Part shown: positions 34,767 through 42,321 of the stretch, piece by piece
How positions within the stretch are numbered: position 1 is the first letter of the stretch
Layout of the letters: the number at the start of each line of letters is the position of its first letter
Virus record (IMG/VR): IMGVR_UViG_3300025309_000006
Coordinates: 166,301 to 230,300 of that record
Length of the DNA stretch: 64,000 nt
DNA from: a virus
Direction: 5' to 3' (one strand)
The notes under the pieces: generated by a model
Told to the model about the DNA's origin: nothing
Database searches by the model: none
What the model saw: the letters and a program-made list of their open reading frames with translations, nothing else
Program-made: the position numbers and the translations under genes

Positions 34767-36145
34767 TATGATACCTCCTTCTGAAGTTGATAAACAACAT
34801 CTTTAAAATAATCAGAAATCTTTTTAAATGTAGATAAATTTACATGATTTTCGATTCCAATTTTTTTCCAAATTTTATTTGATTTATCGAAATCTAAAGA
34901 GTTTAATACTTTTACTAATCTAGGTTTCCAGTCATCACCATATTCTTGTCTTAATAAATCTCCTAAAATAATATACCCCATAAACATGTTGTTATGTGCA
35001 AGATATGAATTTTCTTTGGTATTAGATAATTCTGTTTTAAACTTTGAATAATTGAGTCCAATAATATTATTGAACAACTCTACAATATCATTTTCAACTT
35101 GTGCGGTTCTAATAACTGGCTCCTCTTTAAGATCATAAAGAAATTCAATGGATTTTGATAAAGTATCAAATGTCATTAATTTGTTTTCAATAATCAATTC
35201 CTTTTCATTTAAGGCTATACGATTAAACATTTCGTTTGCCCTTTGTCTAGAATTAATAGCTTTTGCTACTTCCATATTTGGATTGGCTGTATTTTTAAAA
35301 TCAACCCATTCAGTTTCAATTTGTGTACTTTTACTTTCTTGTCGAATTATTTCATTGGCACGCTCTTCTGTAACGTGGTGAATATAAATTGATGTAACCC
35401 TATCTATGTCATTCTTAATTTCAACAGTTTTTAACATGCCACAGGTTCTATTTGCACCATCAATTATGTCTACTAACGTAGACGCATTATCTGGTTCAAT
35501 TAATAACGTTCTAGTTTTAAGATCATACTTAAACTTTTCTTGTCCATTTATTTTGCGAATGTTCCACATAATAGCATTAGTGCAAAAAGAACCATCTATC
35601 ATTGACTCTGTAATTTCTGATACCTTTTTGCTGTCAATATTAATAGATTCAACAATTCTGTTTCCACTTCGTCTTTTTAAAAGTTGTCTTTGAGTATTTG
35701 GATTATATGTTAATAGTCCATTACCCATATAAAGATTAATATTTTGATAAGTTTCCTTTGTACATAACCATTGACTATCATCTATTTGATCGACATTATG
35801 AAGTAAAATATACTTAACTTTTTCTTTATCAAGTTTTTTGTAATAATCAGCAGAAGACAATTCAATCTCTGTAAAGAACTCATCTGGATTTATTTCTGTT
35901 CGGTGAGTGTATCCATAAAGATATTTTGTAAATAAACATAGTTCAATTTCTTCAACATAAACCAAAGGAATTGCTTTAGTGAATATACCTGTAGTTCTGC
36001 CCCTCGGTATACCTCTTTCTAATAATTTGCCTATGACTTGCTCTTGAATTTGATTGTCATTTGAATAATCTTCAATGACTAAATTAAGAATATCCTCAAG
36101 AATTTGACGATCTTGTTTCATAATATTTATTCCTCCTTTTGACAT
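34766..36145 (-). CDS. YopQ-like protein with DGxxR (ParB/DndB-type) motif
   Basis: 459 residues; SPbeta YopQ is about 460 and also precedes yopR. Residues about 225-240 read V-D-I-I-D-G-A-N-R-T-C-G, recalling the DGQHR motif of DndB/ParB-like proteins. Farther on is F-K-N-T-A-N-P-N-M-E-V-A-K-A-I-N-S-R-Q-R. Its own promoter lies 50 bases upstream, and it is co-transcribed and coupled with the YopR-like gene. Probable partner in lysis-lysogeny control; biochemical role unknown. Confidence 0.6.
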   Translation of the reverse strand: MSKGGINIMKQDRQILEDILNLVIEDYSNDNQIQEQVIGKLLERGIPRGRTTGIFTKAIPLVYVEEIELCLFTKYLYGYTHRTEINPDEFFTEIELSSADYYKKLDKEKVKYILLHNVDQIDDSQWLCTKETYQNINLYMGNGLLTYNPNTQRQLLKRRSGNRIVESINIDSKKVSEITESMIDGSFCTNAIMWNIRKINGQEKFKYDLKTRTLLIEPDNASTLVDIIDGANRTCGMLKTVEIKNDIDRVTSIYIHHVTEERANEIIRQESKSTQIETEWVDFKNTANPNMEVAKAINSRQRANEMFNRIALNEKELIIENKLMTFDTLSKSIEFLYDLKEEPVIRTAQVENDIVELFNNIIGLNYSKFKTELSNTKENSYLAHNNMFMGYIILGDLLRQEYGDDWKPRLVKVLNSLDFDKSNKIWKKIGIENHVNLSTFKKISDYFKDVVYQLQKEVS

Positions 36146-36148
36146 ATC

Positions 36149-36167
36149 AGCAACAAGTTATGTTGCT
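36149..36167. promoter_or_regulatory. Inverted repeat in the yopQ-like leader
   Basis: AGCAAC (36149-36154) and GTTGCT (36162-36167) lie between the promoter and the ribosome binding site. CCAATACAT-type half-sites are also near (ACGTATTGG inside the promoter, CCAATACAT downstream of it). Either an operator or a leader hairpin. Confidence 0.4.
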
Positions 36168-36194
36168 ATGTATTGGTTAATAATACGCAATGCT

Positions 36195-36224
36195 ATTATA
36201 ATATATAATATGCCAATACGTCAA
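36195..36224 (-). promoter_or_regulatory. Promoter of the yopQ-yopR-like operon
   Basis: TTGACG (36224-36219), 18-bp spacer, TATAAT (36200-36195), with AAGGAGG before the ATG at 36145. Confidence 0.65.
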
Positions 36225-36332
36225 GAAGAATGCCTGATTAGTTTTATTATTTATGATTATATCATTATAACATTATTGATTGCATAATGTCAAATAATTT
36301 ATTTTATACACTTGATTATCATATCTCTCACC

Positions 36333-37142
36333 TTAATTAATCATATTCTCATAATCTTGATTCCCAACATTTTCACAAACCATTTGTGCTGTTTTTTCTT
36401 TGCATAAATAATGATTAATTACCATTAGTAACCATGTTAAAAATATTACTGGAATAGATGTTATTATAACAATAGCAATTAGTTCATCAATAAATTGTAA
36501 TTTAATTATAATGCTATTGTTTTCTACTAATTTGTTCATATAATTTACCACTAGAACTCTAGTTGACAATACTAACAACAAACCACTAATAATAAATTTA
36601 TTTCTGATAACCGAACTAAATAGATTAATTTTTACTTTGCTGTTTTTTCTAACTAGAATTAAGGAAACAATACATAGATGCAAAATTTTGATTGGAATGG
36701 CCCATAAGATATTGTACATGACATTATCATTAAAAAAACTATATGGCTTATCTAATAACGATAATAGAAGTGGACAGTATGCGTATTCTATTATTCCTAC
36801 AATGACGAAGCTTCCGACTGTATAGATTGCTGTTTTAAATATTAATGATATGTTTATGTCAAAACTGTTTGTGATGACTATGTATTCCATTAAGATTATC
36901 ATTAGAAACATAATTGATAATATAGAATTTTGTTTTGGTACTATGATAATATACTTGAAGATATTTGCCATTATTGCTACTGGTAATGCTGTGAGCATAA
37001 TCCATGTTAGACTACGTTTCCACATTAAAATATCTAGTAGATCATTAATTTTTAAAAGTGATAATGCGATGATTACAATGAACATTTGTTCAGGGAGGCC
37101 AACAAATATGGTGTTTAGGATGGCATTTGTTATGGATTGCAT
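36333..37142 (-). CDS. AgrC-like receptor without kinase, copy 1
   Basis: 269 residues from ATG at 37142 (MQSITNAILNTIFVGLPEQ); GGAGTG fits this ATG, while a GTG four codons upstream touches it. Six or seven hydrophobic segments fill the protein, as in the sensor half of AgrC, but it ends after a short cytoplasmic tail with no H-box, DHp or ATPase domain. It is paralogous to 38979-39764. Directly downstream of agrB (six-base gap). Likely binds the peptide signal; how it signals onward is unknown. Confidence 0.65.
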   Translation of the reverse strand: MQSITNAILNTIFVGLPEQMFIVIIALSLLKINDLLDILMWKRSLTWIMLTALPVAIMANIFKYIIIVPKQNSILSIMFLMIILMEYIVITNSFDINISLIFKTAIYTVGSFVIVGIIEYAYCPLLLSLLDKPYSFFNDNVMYNILWAIPIKILHLCIVSLILVRKNSKVKINLFSSVIRNKFIISGLLLVLSTRVLVVNYMNKLVENNSIIIKLQFIDELIAIVIITSIPVIFLTWLLMVINHYLCKEKTAQMVCENVGNQDYENMIN

Positions 37143-37160
37143 ATGGGTGTTCACTCCTTT

Positions 37161-37793
37161 TTATTTTATTTTTGAATCTAGCGCAGAATAAACAATTTGC
37201 CCTATTCTGCTTATACTAAATAATTCTAATAATAATCCAAAACAACTTGAAATTACAATAATCTTTAGATTGAAAAGTAGGGAGATGGTCATTATGATTG
37301 TCCATATAAATAGATAATATGATGACCATCTTTTGAATTTTTTGATTTCTAATGGCTCTGTGATTGGTTTATTTGGTGTATCTCTAGGTACATAACGATA
37401 AATTATATACATTGTCATTACAACACAGAAATTGAATAAATACCACATGTCTATAAATGACCAATATTGGAGTGTATATTTGATTAATAATGCTGATCCA
37501 ATGAACTGAATGGTTGAAAAAGTTATACATTTATTATATTCCCCGAAATGGTATCCACCTGCTATGATACGTAAACTACTGAAGGTCAAGGCGATTATTA
37601 GGGTAGGAAGCTTTATGCTAAAAATAGATGCTAAAGATACCATTAACATAGCCTTAAAAATAGCACCCCAAACTACCATGAAACCATATGTGAAAACCTC
37701 AATCTGATCTTCTACGGTAGGATATTTATCATTAGGTACTTTTTTTGCTAACCACTTAGCAGAATGATTTGATACAAATTCTATAAAACTCAT
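37161..37793 (-). CDS. agrB: AgrB-type autoinducer-processing protease
   Basis: 210 residues, typical AgrB length, with about six membrane segments. The catalytic pair is clear: S-L-R-I-I-A-G-G-Y-H82 and C89, seven residues apart as in staphylococcal AgrB. AgrB cleaves the AgrD C-terminus and cyclises the peptide in the membrane. It stands between a MazF-like gene and receptor copy 1 in the same transcription unit. The N-terminal amphipathic segment W-L-A-K-K-V-P is also typical of the family. Confidence 0.92.
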   Translation of the reverse strand: MSFIEFVSNHSAKWLAKKVPNDKYPTVEDQIEVFTYGFMVVWGAIFKAMLMVSLASIFSIKLPTLIIALTFSSLRIIAGGYHFGEYNKCITFSTIQFIGSALLIKYTLQYWSFIDMWYLFNFCVVMTMYIIYRYVPRDTPNKPITEPLEIKKFKRWSSYYLFIWTIIMTISLLFNLKIIVISSCFGLLLELFSISRIGQIVYSALDSKIK

Positions 37794-37820
37794 TAAATTA
37801 TTTAATCTTCCTTTCTTTTA

Positions 37821-38624
37821 TCATGCATAAGCCACCTGTTGCCCTACACTAGTATAATTATTTTCTTGTATATTCTGTCTGATTGGTTTAACTTTATTTA
37901 GATTTTTCAAAGTCTCTATTGCTTCCTCTTCGTTTACATGTAATTCTAAAATACCCTCAGATTTCATAAGGGCAATTTCAACTTTCAACATTATATTTGA
38001 AGGACATTCAGCGACTTTTTGAAATACTCCATTCTTTCCTATTAATCTTCTTTTTGATATTGTGTTTGGTAATTCACAACATATAATAGAGTCCTGTGGG
38101 ATATTACATTCTTTACTGCTTGCGAAAACGTGAGTCGGCATCTTAGCTTTGGATCTAGTTGTCATCGCTATGACAATAGAGTTGCTAGAGCAAGCATTCC
38201 CCTTATTATTTTGCACCACAAGCACCATTCTTGGGCCGCCTACTTCACTATCTATCCCTTTGTCACCAAAGTCTGCGAAACAAAAATCTCCTCTTCTGAC
38301 ACGAATATTTTTTATTTGCTCTAAATCATTATTTGCATATAAAGAGTATCCACATGCTATTTTTAGATCCTGCAACGAAACCCTACCTTCTGAATTATTT
38401 GCGAAAACATTGAGGGTTTGAACGTTCGGATAAACATTTATTTTTTCACGAACGATAAGTTCTATGTACCCTCCTTCAATTTTGCAGTCTGCTCCAAAAT
38501 TATTGATTGTCCTATGGGTTCCTTTAGCAAGCATAATTAAACTAGCTAGTTTCTTAAAATCCTTTTTGGCATTTACCTCAGTGTTGGTGGTATTAGTTGA
38601 TTTGGCAAATAATTTGTTGAACAT
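37821..38624 (-). CDS. MazF/PemK-like protein with N-terminal extension
   Basis: 267 residues from ATG at 38624 (MFNKLFAKSTNTTN) behind AAAAGGATG. Residues about 1-100 are an extra region. From about 112 the fold follows MazF: R-R-G-D-F-C-F-A-D-F-G, G-G-P-R-M-V-L-V-V-Q-N-N, I-V-I-A-M-T-T-R, P-T-H-V and D-S-I-I-C-C-E. Ordinary MazF toxins are about 110 residues, so this is a composite. It has its own promoter and sits between agrD and agrB, with no antitoxin beside it. It may be an RNase effector of the signalling cassette. Confidence 0.75.
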   Translation of the reverse strand: MFNKLFAKSTNTTNTEVNAKKDFKKLASLIMLAKGTHRTINNFGADCKIEGGYIELIVREKINVYPNVQTLNVFANNSEGRVSLQDLKIACGYSLYANNDLEQIKNIRVRRGDFCFADFGDKGIDSEVGGPRMVLVVQNNKGNACSSNSIVIAMTTRSKAKMPTHVFASSKECNIPQDSIICCELPNTISKRRLIGKNGVFQKVAECPSNIMLKVEIALMKSEGILELHVNEEEAIETLKNLNKVKPIRQNIQENNYTSVGQQVAYA

Positions 38625-38687
38625 AATAATGCACATCCTTTTCATATTTAATAAGATATAAAATAATTTTCTTTAACTGATAGTATA

Positions 38688-38717
38688 ATTATATCTTATT
38701 ATGTATGGATATGTCAA
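38688..38717 (-). promoter_or_regulatory. Promoter of the mazF-agrB-receptor 1 unit
   Basis: TTGACA (38717-38712), 18-bp spacer, TATAAT (38693-38688), full consensus. A 7-bp inverted repeat ATTATGT/ACATAAT (38698-38704 and 38717-38723) overlaps the -35 and could be an operator. Confidence 0.75.
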
Positions 38718-38757
38718 CATAATTATTTTCAATTGTCTATTAATTTATATTATGGTT

Positions 38758-38785
38758 ATAGGAGAGAACCGAAGTCCTCTCCTAT
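38758..38785 (-). terminator. UUCG-capped hairpin after agrD
   Basis: ATAGGAGAGGAC-TTCG-GTTCTCTCCTAT forms a stem of about 12 bp with a stable TTCG loop, 18 bases past the agrD stop. T-run is weak. It separates agrD from the next promoter, so agrD and agrB are probably expressed from different promoters. Confidence 0.6.
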
Positions 38786-38803
38786 ATGTAAAAGTGATTA
38801 AAA

Positions 38804-38923
38804 TTATTTATTTAGACATTTAGGATCTTTTGGTTGATAAGAAAACGCCCAAGAAGCCATATTTGATGTAAATAGTGCTAACATAGATACTAATCCAGCA
38901 AGAACAATATATACTTTCTTCAT
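38804..38923 (-). CDS. agrD: AgrD-like cyclic-peptide precursor
   Basis: 39 residues from ATG at 38923 behind a perfect AAGGAGGTGA. The hydrophobic leader MKKVYIVLAGLVSMLALFT is followed by core S-W-A-F-S and recognition tail Y-Q-P-K-D-P-K-C-L-N-K. As I recall clostridial AgrD, its tail is H-Q-P-E-E-P-K-S-L after core C-L-W-F-T, so the cores align and the ring-closing residue here is Ser, predicting a lactone rather than a thiolactone. The lone Cys (36) sits in the discarded tail. AgrB and two receptors lie on either side. Confidence 0.82.
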   Translation of the reverse strand: MKKVYIVLAGLVSMLALFTSNMASWAFSYQPKDPKCLNK

Positions 38924-38978
38924 GTTAATGTCACCTCCTTTCCAAGAATTTATTTATATAACAAATGCCTTAATCATC

Positions 38979-39764
38979 TTAATCAATAAGATTTTCTTGC
39001 GTTTGCTGTATACGTTTTTCTATACCGACTACACAATTTATCATATACCACAACACCATAAGAAATATAGTTGGTAGACTTAGAATGAATCCTATTGATA
39101 ATATTTGTTCCCAAATTGGCAATGTGCTTAAGATATTATTATATCCTATCAATTTCACAACATAAATTGTAAATAGTGTTAAGAAAGATATTATAAAAAT
39201 TATCATATTGGTTAATGGTTTATTTTTGAACACTAAATTGTACAATTTGATATTTACTTGTTCATTCATCTTAACTATAAAAAATATTATTATTGAGAAT
39301 TCTAAAATTCTAGAAGGAATTACTAGTAAAAACATATAAGAAATATTTTGATTAAAATATTCATAAGGAATTTTTAACAATGAAAACGTTAGTGGCATAT
39401 AAGCTAATTCAATTAAACTGACTATTATTAGAGTAATCATTGAGTAAACTATGGTTTTAAATATTAGTTTATTTTCTTGAGTTATTTCAGTAATTCTTAT
39501 TATGTAAATAATCGCCAACCAAAATATTATTAATGAGATTATTGATGTTAATAATTTAGGCAAAATTATAATATACTTAAAAATACTTATACACATTGCC
39601 ATCAGCAATGAAGGTATTATAATCCACTTAATATTTATTCTCCACATTCTTATGTCAAGTAAATCAAATCTTTTGAACAATATTAATGTCATACATGTTA
39701 CAAATATTTCTTCAGGTAAGGATATAAGAACCATGTTCAATAAAGCATTTGTTACACCTTGCAT
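38979..39764 (-). CDS. AgrC-like receptor without kinase, copy 2
   Basis: 261 residues from ATG at 39764 (MQGVTNALLNMVLISLPEEIF), chosen for GAGGTAATA upstream. Same architecture as copy 1: M-Q-x-(I/V)-T-N-A-(I/L)-L-N start, L-L-D-I-x-M-W-(K/R) after TM1, about seven hydrophobic segments and a short acidic tail (R-I-Q-Q-T-Q-E-N-L-I-D). No histidine-kinase domain. It lies 55 bases upstream of agrD and has a promoter in front. Two receptors for one peptide suggest a pair or a heteromer. Confidence 0.65.
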   Translation of the reverse strand: MQGVTNALLNMVLISLPEEIFVTCMTLILFKRFDLLDIRMWRINIKWIIIPSLLMAMCISIFKYIIILPKLLTSIISLIIFWLAIIYIIRITEITQENKLIFKTIVYSMITLIIVSLIELAYMPLTFSLLKIPYEYFNQNISYMFLLVIPSRILEFSIIIFFIVKMNEQVNIKLYNLVFKNKPLTNMIIFIISFLTLFTIYVVKLIGYNNILSTLPIWEQILSIGFILSLPTIFLMVLWYMINCVVGIEKRIQQTQENLID

Positions 39765-39804
39765 ATGTATTACCTCTTTCTTATTCATTTCTTAACCTGT
39801 AATA

Positions 39805-39833
39805 AGTATACCATAAGACAAGGTGTAACGCAA
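39805..39833 (-). promoter_or_regulatory. Promoter of receptor 2-agrD
   Basis: TTGCGT (39833-39828), 17-bp spacer, TATACT (39810-39805), about 40 bases before the receptor 2 ATG. Confidence 0.6.
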
Positions 39834-39845
39834 GTATTATTTTAT

Positions 39846-40457
39846 TTATTGATTCATATATACCTTATTAATTTCTTTGACTGAACAGTAAACTATTATA
39901 AAAGCAAATATTCTTATTAAAATATCACCAATACTCCAAATTGACATACCAAATATATCAAATATATCGGACAAAAATATTAGATTTGTCATATGATCAC
40001 CTAAAACATGAAAATCATTAAACTTAGAAGCATTCATAATCATATCATACTGAGTGTAACCAGTTGAATAAGATACATCTGGGAAAATAGGCATCATCCC
40101 ATGATTAAAGTACATTACAATATAATTCAATACAAATCCACACAAGAGACTACAACAAGCGATAATATACTCTTTATACTTCTCATGCCTAAATAGAACA
40201 TCAAGTCCTAGAATCATATATGATCCTAATATAGCATTCTTTATTATGTGTTGATATTGAAGAAAGTAGTAATTTTGATTCATTATTGTATATTGTAGAT
40301 AGATGTAAAATATAGACATTAATATAACTGGATAGATACTCCATCTTTTTAGTATTGGTTTTATATTGTATGATTCTTTATGTATTTGGAATTTTCCTAG
40401 TTTTATGTAAAGATATATTTTAGAGAATATGAGCGATGCTATTAGTGTCTCGACCAT
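39846..40457 (-). CDS. DUF5317-like membrane protein
   Basis: 203 residues with about five TM segments. The conserved part reads N-H-G-M-M-P-I-F-P near residue 115, then L-G-D-H-M-T-N-L-I-F-L-S-D-I-F and S-I-G-D-I-L-I-R-I-F at the C-terminus, as in DUF5317. That family is often found beside agr-like loci in Clostridia (recollection, not search). Possibly an accessory to peptide export or sensing. Confidence 0.65.
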   Translation of the reverse strand: MVETLIASLIFSKIYLYIKLGKFQIHKESYNIKPILKRWSIYPVILMSIFYIYLQYTIMNQNYYFLQYQHIIKNAILGSYMILGLDVLFRHEKYKEYIIACCSLLCGFVLNYIVMYFNHGMMPIFPDVSYSTGYTQYDMIMNASKFNDFHVLGDHMTNLIFLSDIFDIFGMSIWSIGDILIRIFAFIIVYCSVKEINKVYMNQ

Positions 40458-40517
40458 TTATTGTATTATCTCCTTTGTATTATTTTGTAATAATTTATTT
40501 ATTTACAATCATGTATT

Positions 40518-42254
40518 CTACGGAGGTTTATTATTTTGATCTTTAATCATATTCTCATAATCTACTAAATACATCCATTTAAGTAATTCACCAGTCTCAA
40601 GATCTTTACCACATGTTTTTTGTTTATTTTTGCAACATCTTCCAATTCCGACACGATTTATATTATATTCTTTTGATGCGTTTGCAATAGAATTGAATAC
40701 TTTGTTTGTTGTCAAACATATTATCTTCATATCTCTTGAACTATGTAGTATATACTTTATTTCTTGTTTATCTTTAAAAATATATTCTTCGTAATACATC
40801 CAAACCATCTTTTCCCCTGTTTCGGGATGTTTTCCTGCCGATTTTTGTATACCTAAACAACATGATGAAATATCACTATTCCTTATATTATACTTACTTG
40901 TTGCATCAGTTATAGAATTAAAAATTTCATTAGTTGTTAAACAAACAACTTTTGTTTGCATTACTTCTTTAGTATCATAATCACACCACCCCAATTCTAC
41001 ACCTTGTTTTAAATATCTAGAAACTGTAGAGGTATGAACCTTTATTATATCTGCTATTTCTACAGTCCTTTTAATTCCACTATTCCATAAATTACATGAA
41101 ATTTTAACTAAACTTGAACATCCAGCCTCATGACACTTCAACCAATCTATATCTTTTTCTTTAAAATTAAGTAATATGGGCAATCTAGACCTCATTATGC
41201 TATTCTTTATCCACTCTAACTCAGACTTTCTACAATCGATTATTATGTAATTATTAATATTGTTTGTTCTCGCTAACCACTCTTTATCAAAATCATTTTC
41301 CTGAACTTCTGCTAATGAAACTTTCCAATTACCTGTTATTTCTTCATAATGCTGAATTCCTTGAATTTCAATGACAATTTTATCTAATTTTTCTATGTAA
41401 AAATCATATCTGTATCCACCACACCATTTAAAAGTTATTTTACTCAATTGAGATTTAAAATTTAGATGTAATTGTTCTAAAAAAGATAGAAAGAACTTCT
41501 CTGGATAACTCACACCATCGGAACATCTAGGGCAAGCAAATCCATGTACTACTAAGGTGCTAAAATTTAAATTTTTATCATATCCACAATCTGGACATTT
41601 CATAGGTATTTTTGGATTTGATCCAAAAGAATGTTTATTTGCATCTTCTTTATTTACCAAATACTTAATTAAATGTGGATGAGTTGTCACAACCATATTA
41701 CACATATTGCAATCAAGACTTCCATTTTGTCCATTTGTAAAACTACTAATACTTTTTAATTCACTTTCATGTTCTGGATGTTCTAAACACTTAAACCAAT
41801 AACCTTTTTTATTAAAACCTGCGGAACTAAAGCTTACATCATTAGGGCTTAATACTTTCCCATTTTTTATATTTTTTGCATCATCCCATCTAGATAATAT
41901 CCAATCTGCCAATTCTTTAGGGAGATTATCGTAACACCATTGATAAAAAGATTTACTATTTTTTAATTTTGTAATTCTTCCATTTTCACTCACAAACAGT
42001 TTTATGGCACATTTTATACAATAATATTTTTCACCCTCATGTCTTAAATCTATATAATGTCGCCATATGACATTTTTTATAATTTCTCCGCAACCATCAC
42101 ACTGAATATCGACTAATGCGTGTGAACTATGAGGTAAATCCTCTACTTTCACTTCGAATTCATTGCCCATTTTTGTAAAGATATAATCTCTTTGTTCATA
42201 ATATTTTTTAATACTTGCATTCCATTTCATTTTTACGGTTTTAGTTATTAACAA
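40518..42254 (-). CDS. Composite PD-(D/E)XK-like homing endonuclease with NUMOD1 repeats
   Basis: 578 residues, TTG start (42254) with AAGGTG upstream. Cys4 fingers at C-D-G-C...C-I-K-C (residues 55-82), C-N-M-C and C-P-D-C-G...C-P-R-C. Then a Vsr/PD-(D/E)XK-like nuclease: Y-P-E-K-F-F-L-S-F-L, Y-R-Y-D-F-Y-I, V-I-E-I-Q-G-I-Q-H-Y. Then a helix-turn-helix (I-A-D-I-I-K-V-H-T-S-T-V-S-R-Y-L) and two NUMOD1 repeats ending K-W-M-Y. The nuclease order recalls I-Bth0305I-type EDxHD homing enzymes from a Bacillus phage. Inserted between a MazF gene and the signalling cassette. Confidence 0.75.
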   Translation of the reverse strand: MLITKTVKMKWNASIKKYYEQRDYIFTKMGNEFEVKVEDLPHSSHALVDIQCDGCGEIIKNVIWRHYIDLRHEGEKYYCIKCAIKLFVSENGRITKLKNSKSFYQWCYDNLPKELADWILSRWDDAKNIKNGKVLSPNDVSFSSAGFNKKGYWFKCLEHPEHESELKSISSFTNGQNGSLDCNMCNMVVTTHPHLIKYLVNKEDANKHSFGSNPKIPMKCPDCGYDKNLNFSTLVVHGFACPRCSDGVSYPEKFFLSFLEQLHLNFKSQLSKITFKWCGGYRYDFYIEKLDKIVIEIQGIQHYEEITGNWKVSLAEVQENDFDKEWLARTNNINNYIIIDCRKSELEWIKNSIMRSRLPILLNFKEKDIDWLKCHEAGCSSLVKISCNLWNSGIKRTVEIADIIKVHTSTVSRYLKQGVELGWCDYDTKEVMQTKVVCLTTNEIFNSITDATSKYNIRNSDISSCCLGIQKSAGKHPETGEKMVWMYYEEYIFKDKQEIKYILHSSRDMKIICLTTNKVFNSIANASKEYNINRVGIGRCCKNKQKTCGKDLETGELLKWMYLVDYENMIKDQNNKPP

Positions 42255-42282
42255 TTAGCAACACCTTTTTGCCAATTGTTAA
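42248..42282 (-). promoter_or_regulatory. Hairpin holding the start region of the homing gene
   Basis: TTAACAATT (42282-42274 minus) pairs with AATTGTTAA (42256-42248), with GCAA/TTGC inside. The ribosome binding site AAAGGTG lies in the loop and the TTG start in the 3' arm, so translation is probably repressed until the hairpin opens. Confidence 0.55.
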
Positions 42283-42321
42283 TAACTTTATATTTTTCAA
42301 TAAACATCCTTCTCCTTTTAT

